Source of the DNA: Micromonospora chalcea
GTDB taxonomy: Bacteria > Actinomycetota > Actinomycetes > Mycobacteriales > Micromonosporaceae
Direction: 5' to 3'
Assembly: GCF_002926165.1 (NCBI RefSeq)
Contig: NZ_MAGP01000150.1
Coordinates: 1-37,717, forward strand
Length of the DNA: 37,717 nt
Shown here: positions 25,040-32,130 of the stretch, piece after piece
Layout of the letters: each line of letters begins with the position of its first letter
How positions within the stretch are numbered: position 1 is the first letter of the stretch
Program-made: the position numbers and the translations under genes
The notes under the pieces: generated by a model
Told to the model about the DNA's origin: nothing
The model's database searches: none
Seen by the model: the letters and a program-made list of their open reading frames with translations, nothing else

Positions 25040-25638
25040 CGGGTCCGGCCCAGGAGGCGGATCGCCTGCTTGAGCAGGACCGGCACCGGCGGCGTCTCAC
25101 CGTCCACGGTCTCCGCCACCGCGGCCACCGCCTGCTCGGCCTGGGCGGCCGTCCAGCCCAGCCCGACGAGGGCCTGGCGGACCTGCTCCGGCCAGGCGCC
25201 GGCGGTCACCCCGGCCGCGCCGTCGGCGCCCACCGGCACCGGGCCGATCCGGTCGCGCAGCTCCAGCACCAGCCGCTCGGCGCCCTTCTTGCCGATGCCC
25301 GGCACCCGGGTCAGCGCCGCGGTGTCGGCGTTGGCGATGGCCTTGCGGACCGCATCAGGCGTGTGCACGGCGAGCACCGCCTGGGCCAGCCGGGGACCGA
25401 CCCCGCTGGCGGTCTGGAGCAGCTCGAACAGCTGCTTGGCGTCGTCGTCGGCGAAGCCGTAGAGGGTGAGCGAGTCCTCCCGGACGACCAGGCTGGTCGC
25501 CAGCCGGGCCGGCTGGCCCACGCGCAGCTCGGCGATCGTGCCGGGGGCGCACTGCACGGCCAGGCCGATGCCGCCCACCTCCACCACCGCGTGATCCGGG
25601 CCGGTGGCGGTCACCGTGCCGCGTACGCTCGCGATCAT
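25036..25638 (-). CDS. ruvA: Holliday junction branch migration protein RuvA
   Basis: The 200-residue protein binds the four-way junction as a tetramer and loads RuvB. It has the N-terminal OB fold (MIASVRGTVTATGPDHAVVEVGGIG), the acidic-pin region, paired helix-hairpin-helix motifs (ASGVGPRLAQAVLA and TRVPGIGKKGAERLVLEL), a flexible linker and the C-terminal RuvB-binding helices (ALVGLGWTAAQAEQAV). ATG 25638 overlaps the ruvC stop codon in ATGA and has GAGGGA upstream. Confidence 0.97.
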   Translation of the reverse strand: MIASVRGTVTATGPDHAVVEVGGIGLAVQCAPGTIAELRVGQPARLATSLVVREDSLTLYGFADDDAKQLFELLQTASGVGPRLAQAVLAVHTPDAVRKAIANADTAALTRVPGIGKKGAERLVLELRDRIGPVPVGADGAAGVTAGAWPEQVRQALVGLGWTAAQAEQAVAAVAETVDGETPPVPVLLKQAIRLLGRTR

Positions 25639-26162
25639 CGCGTCCCTCCTCGTCGGGCCCGCTGCGCGGCCTCGGCCAGCTTGGACCGGGTGCCGCCGCG
25701 CCACACGTGACAGATGGCCAGCGCCAGGGCGTCGGCGGCGTCGGCCGGTTTCGGCGGCTCGGGCAGCCGCAGCAGCCGGGTGACCATCGCCGTCATCTGC
25801 GCCTTGTCGGCCTGGCCGGAGCCGGTCACCGCCGCCTTCACCTCGCTCGGCGTGTACGTCGTCACCGGCAGCCCGGCCCGGGCCCCGGCGAGCACCGCGA
25901 CGCCGCTGGCCTGCGCGGTGCCCATCACGGTGCGGACGTTGTGCTGGCTGAACACGCGCTCCACGGCGACCGCGTCCGGGCGGTGCTCGGCGACCAGGTC
26001 GGTGAGCGAGCGGTCCAGGTGCAGCAGGCGCAGCGGCAGGTCGTCGGCCGGGTCGGTGTAGACCACGTAGTAGGCCACGAGCGTGCAGGGGCGGCCCGGC
26101 ACGCCCTCGACCACGCCGACCCCGCACCGGGTCAGCCCCGGGTCGACGCCCAGCACGCGCAC
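25635..26162 (-). CDS. ruvC: Crossover junction endodeoxyribonuclease RuvC
   Basis: RuvC cuts Holliday junctions after RuvAB branch migration. The 175-residue protein has the catalytic acids in LGVDPGLTRCG (Asp near residue 7), AVERVFSQHN (Glu near 69) and the C-terminal KPADAADALALAICH (Asp pair). GTG 26162 is preceded by GGAGGAGG with good spacing and gives the standard N-terminus. It heads the ruvCAB operon. A candidate SOS box lies just upstream. Confidence 0.95.
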   Translation of the reverse strand: MRVLGVDPGLTRCGVGVVEGVPGRPCTLVAYYVVYTDPADDLPLRLLHLDRSLTDLVAEHRPDAVAVERVFSQHNVRTVMGTAQASGVAVLAGARAGLPVTTYTPSEVKAAVTGSGQADKAQMTAMVTRLLRLPEPPKPADAADALALAICHVWRGGTRSKLAEAAQRARRGGTR

Positions 26163-26186
26163 GCCGCCTCCTCCCCGAGCCGCCAG

Positions 26187-26211
26187 CAGTACGTGTGTTC
26201 GACACACCCTA
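26187..26211 (-). promoter_or_regulatory. ruvCAB promoter with candidate LexA (SOS) box
   Basis: On the minus strand TAGGGT (26211-26206) can serve as -10. Just after it TCGAAC-ACAC-GTACTG (26202-26187) matches the actinobacterial SOS core GAAC-N4-GTTC with one mismatch (GTAC). ruvC is LexA-controlled in mycobacteria, so the position makes sense, though the right half-site is weak. Confidence 0.5.
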
Positions 26212-26346
26212 CTGGTGCCCGCCGACGGCGGGTCGGCCGGACACGCCGGGCGCGGCCGGTGACGCGGCGCACCACACACCCGGGCGGTGGAGTATGTGTC
26301 GCCGCCCCATGTGCCAGGGGGCACCCGGCTCGTACGTTCATGCGCC

Positions 26347-27129
26347 ATGACGGCAAAACCCGTGGTGGTCCCCCACGTCGTACACGTCGACCTGACCGGC
26401 CGTACCGCGCTGGTCACCGGCGGCGGCAGCGGCATCGGACGCGCCTGCGCCCTGCGCCTGGCGGCGGCCGGCGCGACAGTGGTGGTGCTGGACCGCGACG
26501 AGGCGGCGGCCGGGGCGGTGGCCGCCGAGGCCGGTGGCCGGGCGGTCGGGATCGACCTCGCCGACCCGGCGGCGGTGGACCGCCTCGACGTCGGCGCCGA
26601 CATCGTGGTCAACAACGCCGGCCTGCAGCACGTCTCGCCGGTGCAGGACTTCCCGGTCGAGCGCTTCGAGTACATCCAGCGGGTGATGGTCGAGGCGCCG
26701 TTCCTGCTGGTGCGCCGGGCGCTGCCCCGGATGTACGCGAACGGCTGGGGCCGGATCGTCAACATCTCCTCGGTGCACGGGCTGCGCGCCTCGCCGTTCA
26801 AGGCCGCGTACGTCTCGGCCAAACACGCGCTGGAGGGCCTGTCCAAGGTGGTCGCGCTGGAGGGCGCCGCGCACGGCGTCACCGCCAACTGCATCAACCC
26901 GGCGTACGTGCGGACCGCGCTGGTGGAGAGCCAGATCGCCGACCAGGCGGCCACGCACGGCATCGGCGAGGACGAGGTGGTCGAGAAGATCATGCTGGCC
27001 CGGGCGGCGATCAAGCGGCTGATCGAGCCGGAGGAGGTGGCCGAGCTGCTGGCGTACCTGTGCTCCCCGCCGGCCGCGTTCCTCACCGGCGCCTCGATCG
27101 CCCTCGACGGGGGCTGGACGGCGAACTAG
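26347..27129 (+). CDS. bdhA: D-3-hydroxybutyrate dehydrogenase (SDR family)
   Basis: The enzyme interconverts D-3-hydroxybutyrate and acetoacetate with NAD in the cytoplasm. The 260-residue classical SDR has the cofactor motif TGGGSGIG (24-31), NNAG (89-92) and the catalytic Ser142, Tyr155 and Lys159. Substrate-carboxylate residues known from characterised bacterial HBDHs are all present at the same numbers: Gln94 (GLQHVSP), His144, Lys152 and Gln196. ATG 26347 lies eight bases after TACGTT, so the leader is very short. The next gene, a GAF/PucR-type regulator, starts at the stop codon and is probably co-transcribed. A role in ketone-body or polyhydroxybutyrate use is inferred. Confidence 0.92.
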   Translation: MTAKPVVVPHVVHVDLTGRTALVTGGGSGIGRACALRLAAAGATVVVLDRDEAAAGAVAAEAGGRAVGIDLADPAAVDRLDVGADIVVNNAGLQHVSPVQDFPVERFEYIQRVMVEAPFLLVRRALPRMYANGWGRIVNISSVHGLRASPFKAAYVSAKHALEGLSKVVALEGAAHGVTANCINPAYVRTALVESQIADQAATHGIGEDEVVEKIMLARAAIKRLIEPEEVAELLAYLCSPPAAFLTGASIALDGGWTAN

Positions 27130-27143
27130 TGGCGCCGCGCACA

Positions 27144-29063
27144 ATGTCGGTCATGTCGTCGCCGGTCGAGTTCCTGGAGTTGCTGGCGCGCGAGGCCGCC
27201 GCGGTCGAGTTCGAGGGTCCGCTGGTGGCCGCGCGCGCCGCCGGGCTGCCCGCCGACCGGCTGGCCGAGCTGGAGCAGGCGAAGGTGGTGGCGCTGCGGG
27301 TACGGGCGCTGCTGGCCCGGCGGCGGCGCCGGGAGACCGAGCTGTCCGGCCTCTACGACACCGCGAGCGACCTGGCCGGGCTGCGCGACCTGGACGACGT
27401 GCTGCACGCGATCGTGCACCGGGCGCGGATCCTGCTCGGCACCGACGTGGCGTACATGACGCTCAACGACGAGGAGCGCGGCGACACGTACATGCGGGTG
27501 ACCGACGGCTCGATCTCGGCCCGGTTCCAGCGGCTGCGGCTGGAGCTGGGCGACGGCCTGGGCGGCCTGGTGGCGCAGACCGGCACGCCGTACGTCACCT
27601 CGAACTACCAGGAGGACGAGCGGTTCCGGCACACCGGGGAGATCGACGGCGGGGTGGGCGAGGAGGGCCTGGTGGCCATCCTGGGCGTGCCGCTGCGGCT
27701 GGGCTCCAGCGTGATCGGCGTGCTGTACGCGGCGAACCGCTCGGCCCGGCCGTTCGCCCGGGAGGAGGTGGCGCTGCTGGTGTCGCTGGCGGCGCACGCG
27801 GCGGTGGCGATCGACACCGCGCGGCTGCTGGCCGAGACGCGGGCGGCGCTGGCCGAGCTGTCGGCGGCGAACAGCACGATCCGGGCGCACAGCAGCTCGG
27901 TGGAGCGTGCCGCCGCCGCGCACGACCGGATGACCGCGCTGGTGGTGCGCGGCGGCGGGATGGAGGACGTGGCTGCGGCGGTCACCGAGGTTCTCGGCGG
28001 CGCGCTGCTGGCGCTTGATGCCGAGGGCCGGCGGCTGGCCCGGGTCGGCGAGATCGAGGAACCGGACCGGGCGGACATCGTGGAGGCGGTCGCCGCGTCG
28101 CGTACCGAGGGGCGCAGCGTGCGCCGGGGTCCGCTCTGGTACGCCGCGGTGGTGGCCGGCGCGGAGAACCTGGGCGCGCTGGTGCTGCGCCCGGACGACG
28201 AGCTGGTCGACGCCGACCAGCGCATCCTGGAGCGGGCCGCGCTGGTGACCGCGTTGCTGCTGCTGTTCCGCCGCACGGTGGCCGAGGCGGAGGGGCGCGT
28301 GCGCGGCGAGCTGCTGGACGACCTGATCGCCCGGCCGCTGCGCGACGCGGACGCGCTGCGGGCGCGGGCCCGCCGCATCGGGGTGGACCTGGACGCGCCG
28401 CACGTGCTGGTGGCGGTCGGCGACGACGCGTTCGCCGAGACCGGCTCGGCCCGGCAGCGGGTGCTGTCCTGGGCCACCACGTACGCCTCGACCAGGGGCG
28501 GCCTGGCGGCGGCGCGCGACGGGCGGGTGGTGCTGATGCTGCCGGGCCGGGACGCGGGCGGCGCGGCCCGGGCGGTGGCCCGGGACCTGTCGCGGGTGAC
28601 CGGGCGGCCGGTGACGGCGGGGGCGAGCGGCCCCTCGACCGGGCCGGCGTCGCTCGCAGTCACGTTCGCCGAGGCGGAGCGCTGCCTGTCCGCGCTGGGC
28701 GCGCTGGGGCGGGCCGGGCAGGGGGCGAGCACCGCCGAGCTGGGCTTCGTCGGGCTGCTGCTGGGCGCGGTGGGCGACGCCGGGGACCGGGACGTGGCCG
28801 GATTCCTCACCGCGACAGTGGGTCCGGTGGTGGACTACGACGCCCGGCGGGGCACGGCGCTGGTGAAGACGCTGGAGGCGTACTTCGGGGTGGGCGGCAG
28901 CCTGGCCCGGGCCGCCGAGCAGCTGCACGTGCACGTGAACACGGTCACCCAGCGGCTGGAACGGGTCGGGCAACTGCTCGGCGCGGACTGGCAGCGCCCG
29001 GATCGGGCGCTGGAGGTGCAGCTCGCGCTGCGCCTGCACCGGCTGCGCACGCCCACTCGCTGA
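27144..29063 (+). CDS. GAF-domain transcriptional regulator of the PucR/CdaR type
   Basis: The product of about 639 residues begins with a helical segment rich in Ala and Leu (1-60). A GAF sensor domain follows (about 65-225; ETELSGLYDTASDLAGLRDLDDVL to VALLVSLAAHAAVAI), then a middle region resembling the PucR/GGDEF-like core. The HTH_30 domain is at the C-terminus (YFGVGGSLARAAEQLHVHVNTVTQRLERV). Three in-frame starts are close together: GTG 27129 overlapping the bdhA stop codon, ATG 27144 and ATG 27153. None has a strong ribosome binding site. Coupling to bdhA suggests that it regulates 3-hydroxybutyrate metabolism; the ligand is unknown. Convergent with a TetR gene 24 bases away. Confidence 0.88.
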   Translation: MSVMSSPVEFLELLAREAAAVEFEGPLVAARAAGLPADRLAELEQAKVVALRVRALLARRRRRETELSGLYDTASDLAGLRDLDDVLHAIVHRARILLGTDVAYMTLNDEERGDTYMRVTDGSISARFQRLRLELGDGLGGLVAQTGTPYVTSNYQEDERFRHTGEIDGGVGEEGLVAILGVPLRLGSSVIGVLYAANRSARPFAREEVALLVSLAAHAAVAIDTARLLAETRAALAELSAANSTIRAHSSSVERAAAAHDRMTALVVRGGGMEDVAAAVTEVLGGALLALDAEGRRLARVGEIEEPDRADIVEAVAASRTEGRSVRRGPLWYAAVVAGAENLGALVLRPDDELVDADQRILERAALVTALLLLFRRTVAEAEGRVRGELLDDLIARPLRDADALRARARRIGVDLDAPHVLVAVGDDAFAETGSARQRVLSWATTYASTRGGLAAARDGRVVLMLPGRDAGGAARAVARDLSRVTGRPVTAGASGPSTGPASLAVTFAEAERCLSALGALGRAGQGASTAELGFVGLLLGAVGDAGDRDVAGFLTATVGPVVDYDARRGTALVKTLEAYFGVGGSLARAAEQLHVHVNTVTQRLERVGQLLGADWQRPDRALEVQLALRLHRLRTPTR

Positions 29064-29087
29064 GCGGCCGGGCACTGCGACCCGGTC

Positions 29088-29693
29088 TCAGCGGACGCGC
29101 AGGCCGTCCAGGACGGTGTCCACGATCCGCTCGGGCACCACCCGCTCGTCCCCGGCGTGCCAGTGCAGCATCCGCTGGGTGAGCATCGGCGCGGTGAGCA
29201 GCGCCATGGTCACCTCGATGTCGATGTCGGCGCGGAGTTCGCCGCGCTCGATCGCGCGGCGCAGCACCTCGCGCAACGCCTCGCGGCGCGGCTCGACGAT
29301 CGCCTCGTACGCCTGCCGGTGCGCCGAGCTGCGGTTCACCTCGGGCACCAGGCACGGCATGATCTTGCGGGCCCGGGGGTCGGCGTGCTGGCCGACGGCG
29401 CCGACGAGCAGCACCAGGTCGTCGCGGACGGAACGGCCGGCGCAGTGCGGCGCGGGCCCCTTGAGCGTGCGCAGCGCGTCCAGCAGCAGCGCGTCCTTAC
29501 CCGGCCAGCGGCGGTAGATGGTGGCCTTGCCGACTCCGGCGCGGGCCGCGATCGCCTCGATGCTCAGCGACTCGACGCTGTTGCCCTCGGCCAGCAGGTC
29601 GAGTGTGGCGTCCACGATCGCCTCGTCCGCGCGGGTGCTCCGCGGTCGTCCGGGCGACCGCGGAGCATCCGCCGTGGAAGTCATGTCAGACAT
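29088..29693 (-). CDS. TetR-family regulator of the adjacent DHA2 exporter
   Basis: The 201-residue protein has an N-terminal TetR helix-turn-helix (about residues 20-66; TLDLLAEG...LSIEAIAARAGVGKATIYRRWPGKDALL) and an all-helical ligand-binding part. It begins 11 bases after the exporter stop codon, so the two form an operon exporter-regulator, with autoregulation through the operator upstream of the exporter. ATG 29693 is chosen; ATG 29684, three codons in, is equally possible. A small CCGGG-N8-CCCGG hairpin separates it from the convergent PucR-type gene. Confidence 0.88.
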   Translation of the reverse strand: MSDMTSTADAPRSPGRPRSTRADEAIVDATLDLLAEGNSVESLSIEAIAARAGVGKATIYRRWPGKDALLLDALRTLKGPAPHCAGRSVRDDLVLLVGAVGQHADPRARKIMPCLVPEVNRSSAHRQAYEAIVEPRREALREVLRRAIERGELRADIDIEVTMALLTAPMLTQRMLHWHAGDERVVPERIVDTVLDGLRVR

Positions 29694-29704
29694 TGTCCAC
29701 GAAC

Positions 29705-31273
29705 CTACGCGGCCCCGGCCAGCTCCCGGTCCGTGGCGGGGGTCGCACCACCGGCGGCGGCGACCGGCCGGCCGGGCATCCAGCGCAGCACGATGACGAG
29801 GCCGAGCGCGGCCACCACCGCCGAGACGCCGGCGGCCCAGTGCATGGCCGAGACGAAGGAGTCGTTCGCCGCGTCGATGAGTCGCGGCGCGGCCGGGCCG
29901 AGCCGGTCGGCGACCGCGTACGCCCCGGAGACCGACTCGCGGGCCGCGTCGCGTACCGGCGCGGGCAGGGCGGCCACCGCCGGGGCGACCTGGTCGCGGT
30001 AGACGGCGGAGAGCACCGAGCCGAGCACCGCCACGCCGAGCGCGCCGGCGACCTGCCGCACGGTGTTGCTGACCGCCGACCCGACGCCGGCCTTCTCCCG
30101 GGGCAGCGACGACATGATCGACTCGGTGGCCGGGGGCATGATGTTGGCCATGCCGGCGCCCTGGAGGAAGCCGAGCGCCGAGAAGATCCAGATCGGGGTG
30201 TCCGCGTCGATGAAGACGAACGCGCCCAGCGCGGTGGCGGTGAGCAGCAGTCCGACCGCCGCCACCGACCGGCCGCCGTAGCGGCGGACCATCGCCGCGC
30301 TGCGCGGGGCGAAGATCAGCTGGGCCACCGCGAACGGCAGGAACAGCAGGCCGCTCTCCAGCGGGCTGTAGCCGCGGACGAGCTGCAGGTAGAACGCGCC
30401 GAAGAACATCACGCCCATGGCGGCGAAGAAGACCAGCCCGACCAGCGCCACCGGGGCGGCGAAGCGGGGCACCCGGAACAGCCGTACGTCCAGCGACGGG
30501 TGGTCGCTGCGCAGCTCGTGGGCGATGAACCAGCCGAGCACCGCGAGACCGCCCAGCACCGCTACCCACACCTGCGGCCGGTCGAAGCCGTGCTCGCCGC
30601 CGTCGATGATGCCGTACGTGAGCGCGACCAGGCCGACCACCGACAGCAGCACTCCGGGCACGTCGACCCGGCCGGGCTTCGGGTCGCGGGACTCCGGCAC
30701 CAGGGCCGCGACCAGCACCACGCCGAGCGCCACCACCGGCACGTTGATCAGGAAGACCGAGCCCCACCAGAAGCGCTCCAGCAGCGCGCCGCCGAGCACC
30801 GGGCCGATCGCCACGCCGAGGCCGACCGCGCCGGCCCAGACGCCGATCGCCTTGGCCCGCTCACGCGGGTCGAAGACGTTGGAGATGATCGAGAGCGTCA
30901 CCGGCATGATGGCCGCGCCGCCGACGCCCATGAGCGCGCGGGCCGCGATGAGCTGGGCCGGGTCCTGCGCGTACGCGGACAGCAGCGAGGCCAGCCCGAA
31001 CAGCGCCAGGCCCAGGACCAGGAAGCGGCGGCGGCCGAGCCGGTCACCGAGCACGCCGAAGGTGAACAGCAGCCCGGCGAAGACGAGCGTGTAGGAGTTG
31101 ATCGCCCATTCCAGCTCGCCCTGGGTGGCGCCGAGGCCGTGCACCGGGTCGGCGAGGGTGCGCAGCGCGACGTTGAGGATGGTGTTGTCGAGGACGACCA
31201 CGAGGAGGCTGATCACCAGCACCCCGAGGATCGCCCACCTCCTCGGGTGTCCGGTGTTCCCGTGTGGTTCCAC
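29705..31273 (-). CDS. DHA2-family MFS drug exporter (EmrB/QacA type)
   Basis: The 522-residue protein has the length and 14-helix pattern of DHA2 drug:proton antiporters. Signatures include VVVLDNTILNVALRTL in helix 1, the motif-A loop GVLGDRLGRRR, and the antiporter motif C region WAGAVGLGVAIGPVLGG. GTG 31273 has a GGGGGGAGAA ribosome binding site. It is read with a TetR gene just downstream and has an inverted repeat covering its promoter, so it is probably induced by its own substrate. The substrate cannot be told from sequence. Confidence 0.92.
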   Translation of the reverse strand: MEPHGNTGHPRRWAILGVLVISLLVVVLDNTILNVALRTLADPVHGLGATQGELEWAINSYTLVFAGLLFTFGVLGDRLGRRRFLVLGLALFGLASLLSAYAQDPAQLIAARALMGVGGAAIMPVTLSIISNVFDPRERAKAIGVWAGAVGLGVAIGPVLGGALLERFWWGSVFLINVPVVALGVVLVAALVPESRDPKPGRVDVPGVLLSVVGLVALTYGIIDGGEHGFDRPQVWVAVLGGLAVLGWFIAHELRSDHPSLDVRLFRVPRFAAPVALVGLVFFAAMGVMFFGAFYLQLVRGYSPLESGLLFLPFAVAQLIFAPRSAAMVRRYGGRSVAAVGLLLTATALGAFVFIDADTPIWIFSALGFLQGAGMANIMPPATESIMSSLPREKAGVGSAVSNTVRQVAGALGVAVLGSVLSAVYRDQVAPAVAALPAPVRDAARESVSGAYAVADRLGPAAPRLIDAANDSFVSAMHWAAGVSAVVAALGLVIVLRWMPGRPVAAAGGATPATDRELAGAA

Positions 31274-31338
31274 TGCAGGTTCTCCCCCCGGCTCCCCCGC
31301 GTCGAAATACGATACGGGCCAGACTCGTAACGGTGACG

Positions 31339-31382
31339 AGCGTAGGCGCGAGGATTTCGATACGGAACCGGTTCGTATCGAA
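31339..31382 (-). promoter_or_regulatory. Operator and promoter of the DHA2 exporter-TetR operon
   Basis: TTCGATACG (31356-31364) and CGTATCGAA (31374-31382) form a 9-9-9 inverted repeat with GAACCGGTTC nested inside. On the minus strand TTCCGT (31367-31362) and TACGCT (31344-31339), 17 bases apart, make a promoter whose -35 the operator covers. A further CGATACG half-site is at 31310-31316. Confidence 0.65.
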
Positions 31383-31406
31383 TGTGTGCCAGGTCACTTC
31401 TCGGCG

Positions 31407-32051
31407 TCAGGTGGCGCTACGCAGGCAGGCCAGCGTGGCCTCGCCGAGCGTGGTGAGGCGCTGCGGCACGGCCGAGGTGGGCGGGAACGGCTCGATCCAA
31501 CCCGGGCCGGCAGCGAGCACCCGTACCCCCGGCAGGTCCCGCCGCAGGCGGACCAGGCGGTACGCGCGGCCGGTCACCGGGGTCTGCGACCAGACCACCA
31601 CCACCCGCGGACGGACCCGCGCCGCCGCGCTGGCCAGCGCCGACCAGGGCAGGGCCGGGCCGAGGTGCAGCGCGCCGCGCCCGCGCTCGCGCAGCGCCGC
31701 GGCGAGCGCGTGCAGCCCGAGGCAGTGCGTCTCGTGCTCGGCGCCGGCCAGCAGCACACCCTGGGCGGGCAGCGGCCGGGTCGGCTCGCGGCCGAACACG
31801 TCCAGCCCGACCCGCAGCCCCTCGGAGAGGGCGTGCTCCATCGCGATCTCGGCGGCGCTGTCGCCGCGCAGCGAGCCCAGCAGCGGCAGGCAGACCTGTT
31901 CCCAGGCGGGCACCACGCCGGCCTCGGCGGCCAGGTCGAGCAGCAGCCCGGCGACCTGGTTGTCGTCCAGGTCCTCGGCGGCGGCGGTCAGCCGTTTGCG
32001 GGCCGTCTCGGCGGCCCCGGCCGGCATGTTCTCGGTCAGCAACGGACGCAC
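31407..32051 (-). CDS. Orphan cobalamin-binding protein, CarH/LitR sensor-like without DNA-binding domain
   Basis: The 214-residue protein has a helical bundle (about 10-90) followed by a Rossmann-like B12-binding domain (about 95-205). The domain carries E107-x-H109-x-x-G112, a variant of the DxHxxG motif whose His ligates cobalt. In the bundle, the CarH light-sensor motif W-x9-EH appears as Arg62-x9-Glu72-His73, so the Trp that packs against the adenosyl group is Arg. CarH/LitR proteins carry an N-terminal MerR domain; none is present here or recoverable from the upstream 75 bases. GTG 32051 directly follows a hairpin holding the Shine-Dalgarno sequence. Function as light or B12 sensor is inferred only. 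Confidence 0.72.
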   Translation of the reverse strand: MRPLLTENMPAGAAETARKRLTAAAEDLDDNQVAGLLLDLAAEAGVVPAWEQVCLPLLGSLRGDSAAEIAMEHALSEGLRVGLDVFGREPTRPLPAQGVLLAGAEHETHCLGLHALAAALRERGRGALHLGPALPWSALASAAARVRPRVVVVWSQTPVTGRAYRLVRLRRDLPGVRVLAAGPGWIEPFPPTSAVPQRLTTLGEATLACLRSAT

Positions 32052-32077
32052 CCCCGGGTAGCTCTCCTACCCAGGGG
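32052..32077 (-). promoter_or_regulatory. Hairpin enclosing the Shine-Dalgarno of the B12-binding gene
   Basis: On the minus strand CCCC-T-GGGTAG (32077-32067) pairs with CTACCC-GGGG (32061-32052) around the loop GAGAG, with one bulged T. The only good Shine-Dalgarno, AGGAGAG, sits in the loop and upper stem, and the stem ends at the base before the GTG start codon. This would hinder ribosome entry. Confidence 0.55.
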
Positions 32078-32130
32078 TTCGCTCGCACCGGCCGATCCGG
32101 ATGCGCCGACGGTGGATCCGGATCGGCCGG

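Noticed and set aside
25707..27143. Upstream extension of the GAF/PucR-type regulator frame across ruvC and bdhA
   Set aside because: The frame is open by chance; the extra 480 residues are Arg/Gly-rich and antisense or out of frame to real genes. The regulator starts near 27129-27153.
32052..32130. Cobalamin riboswitch upstream of the B12-binding gene
   Set aside because: Only about 80 bases separate it from the alcohol dehydrogenase stop codon and no B12-box-like or multi-helix structure is visible, only the short hairpin.
32052..32130. A frameshifted MerR DNA-binding domain in front of the B12-binding domain
   Set aside because: All three frames were read for a MerR helix-turn-helix and none was found; the alcohol dehydrogenase gene begins immediately beyond.
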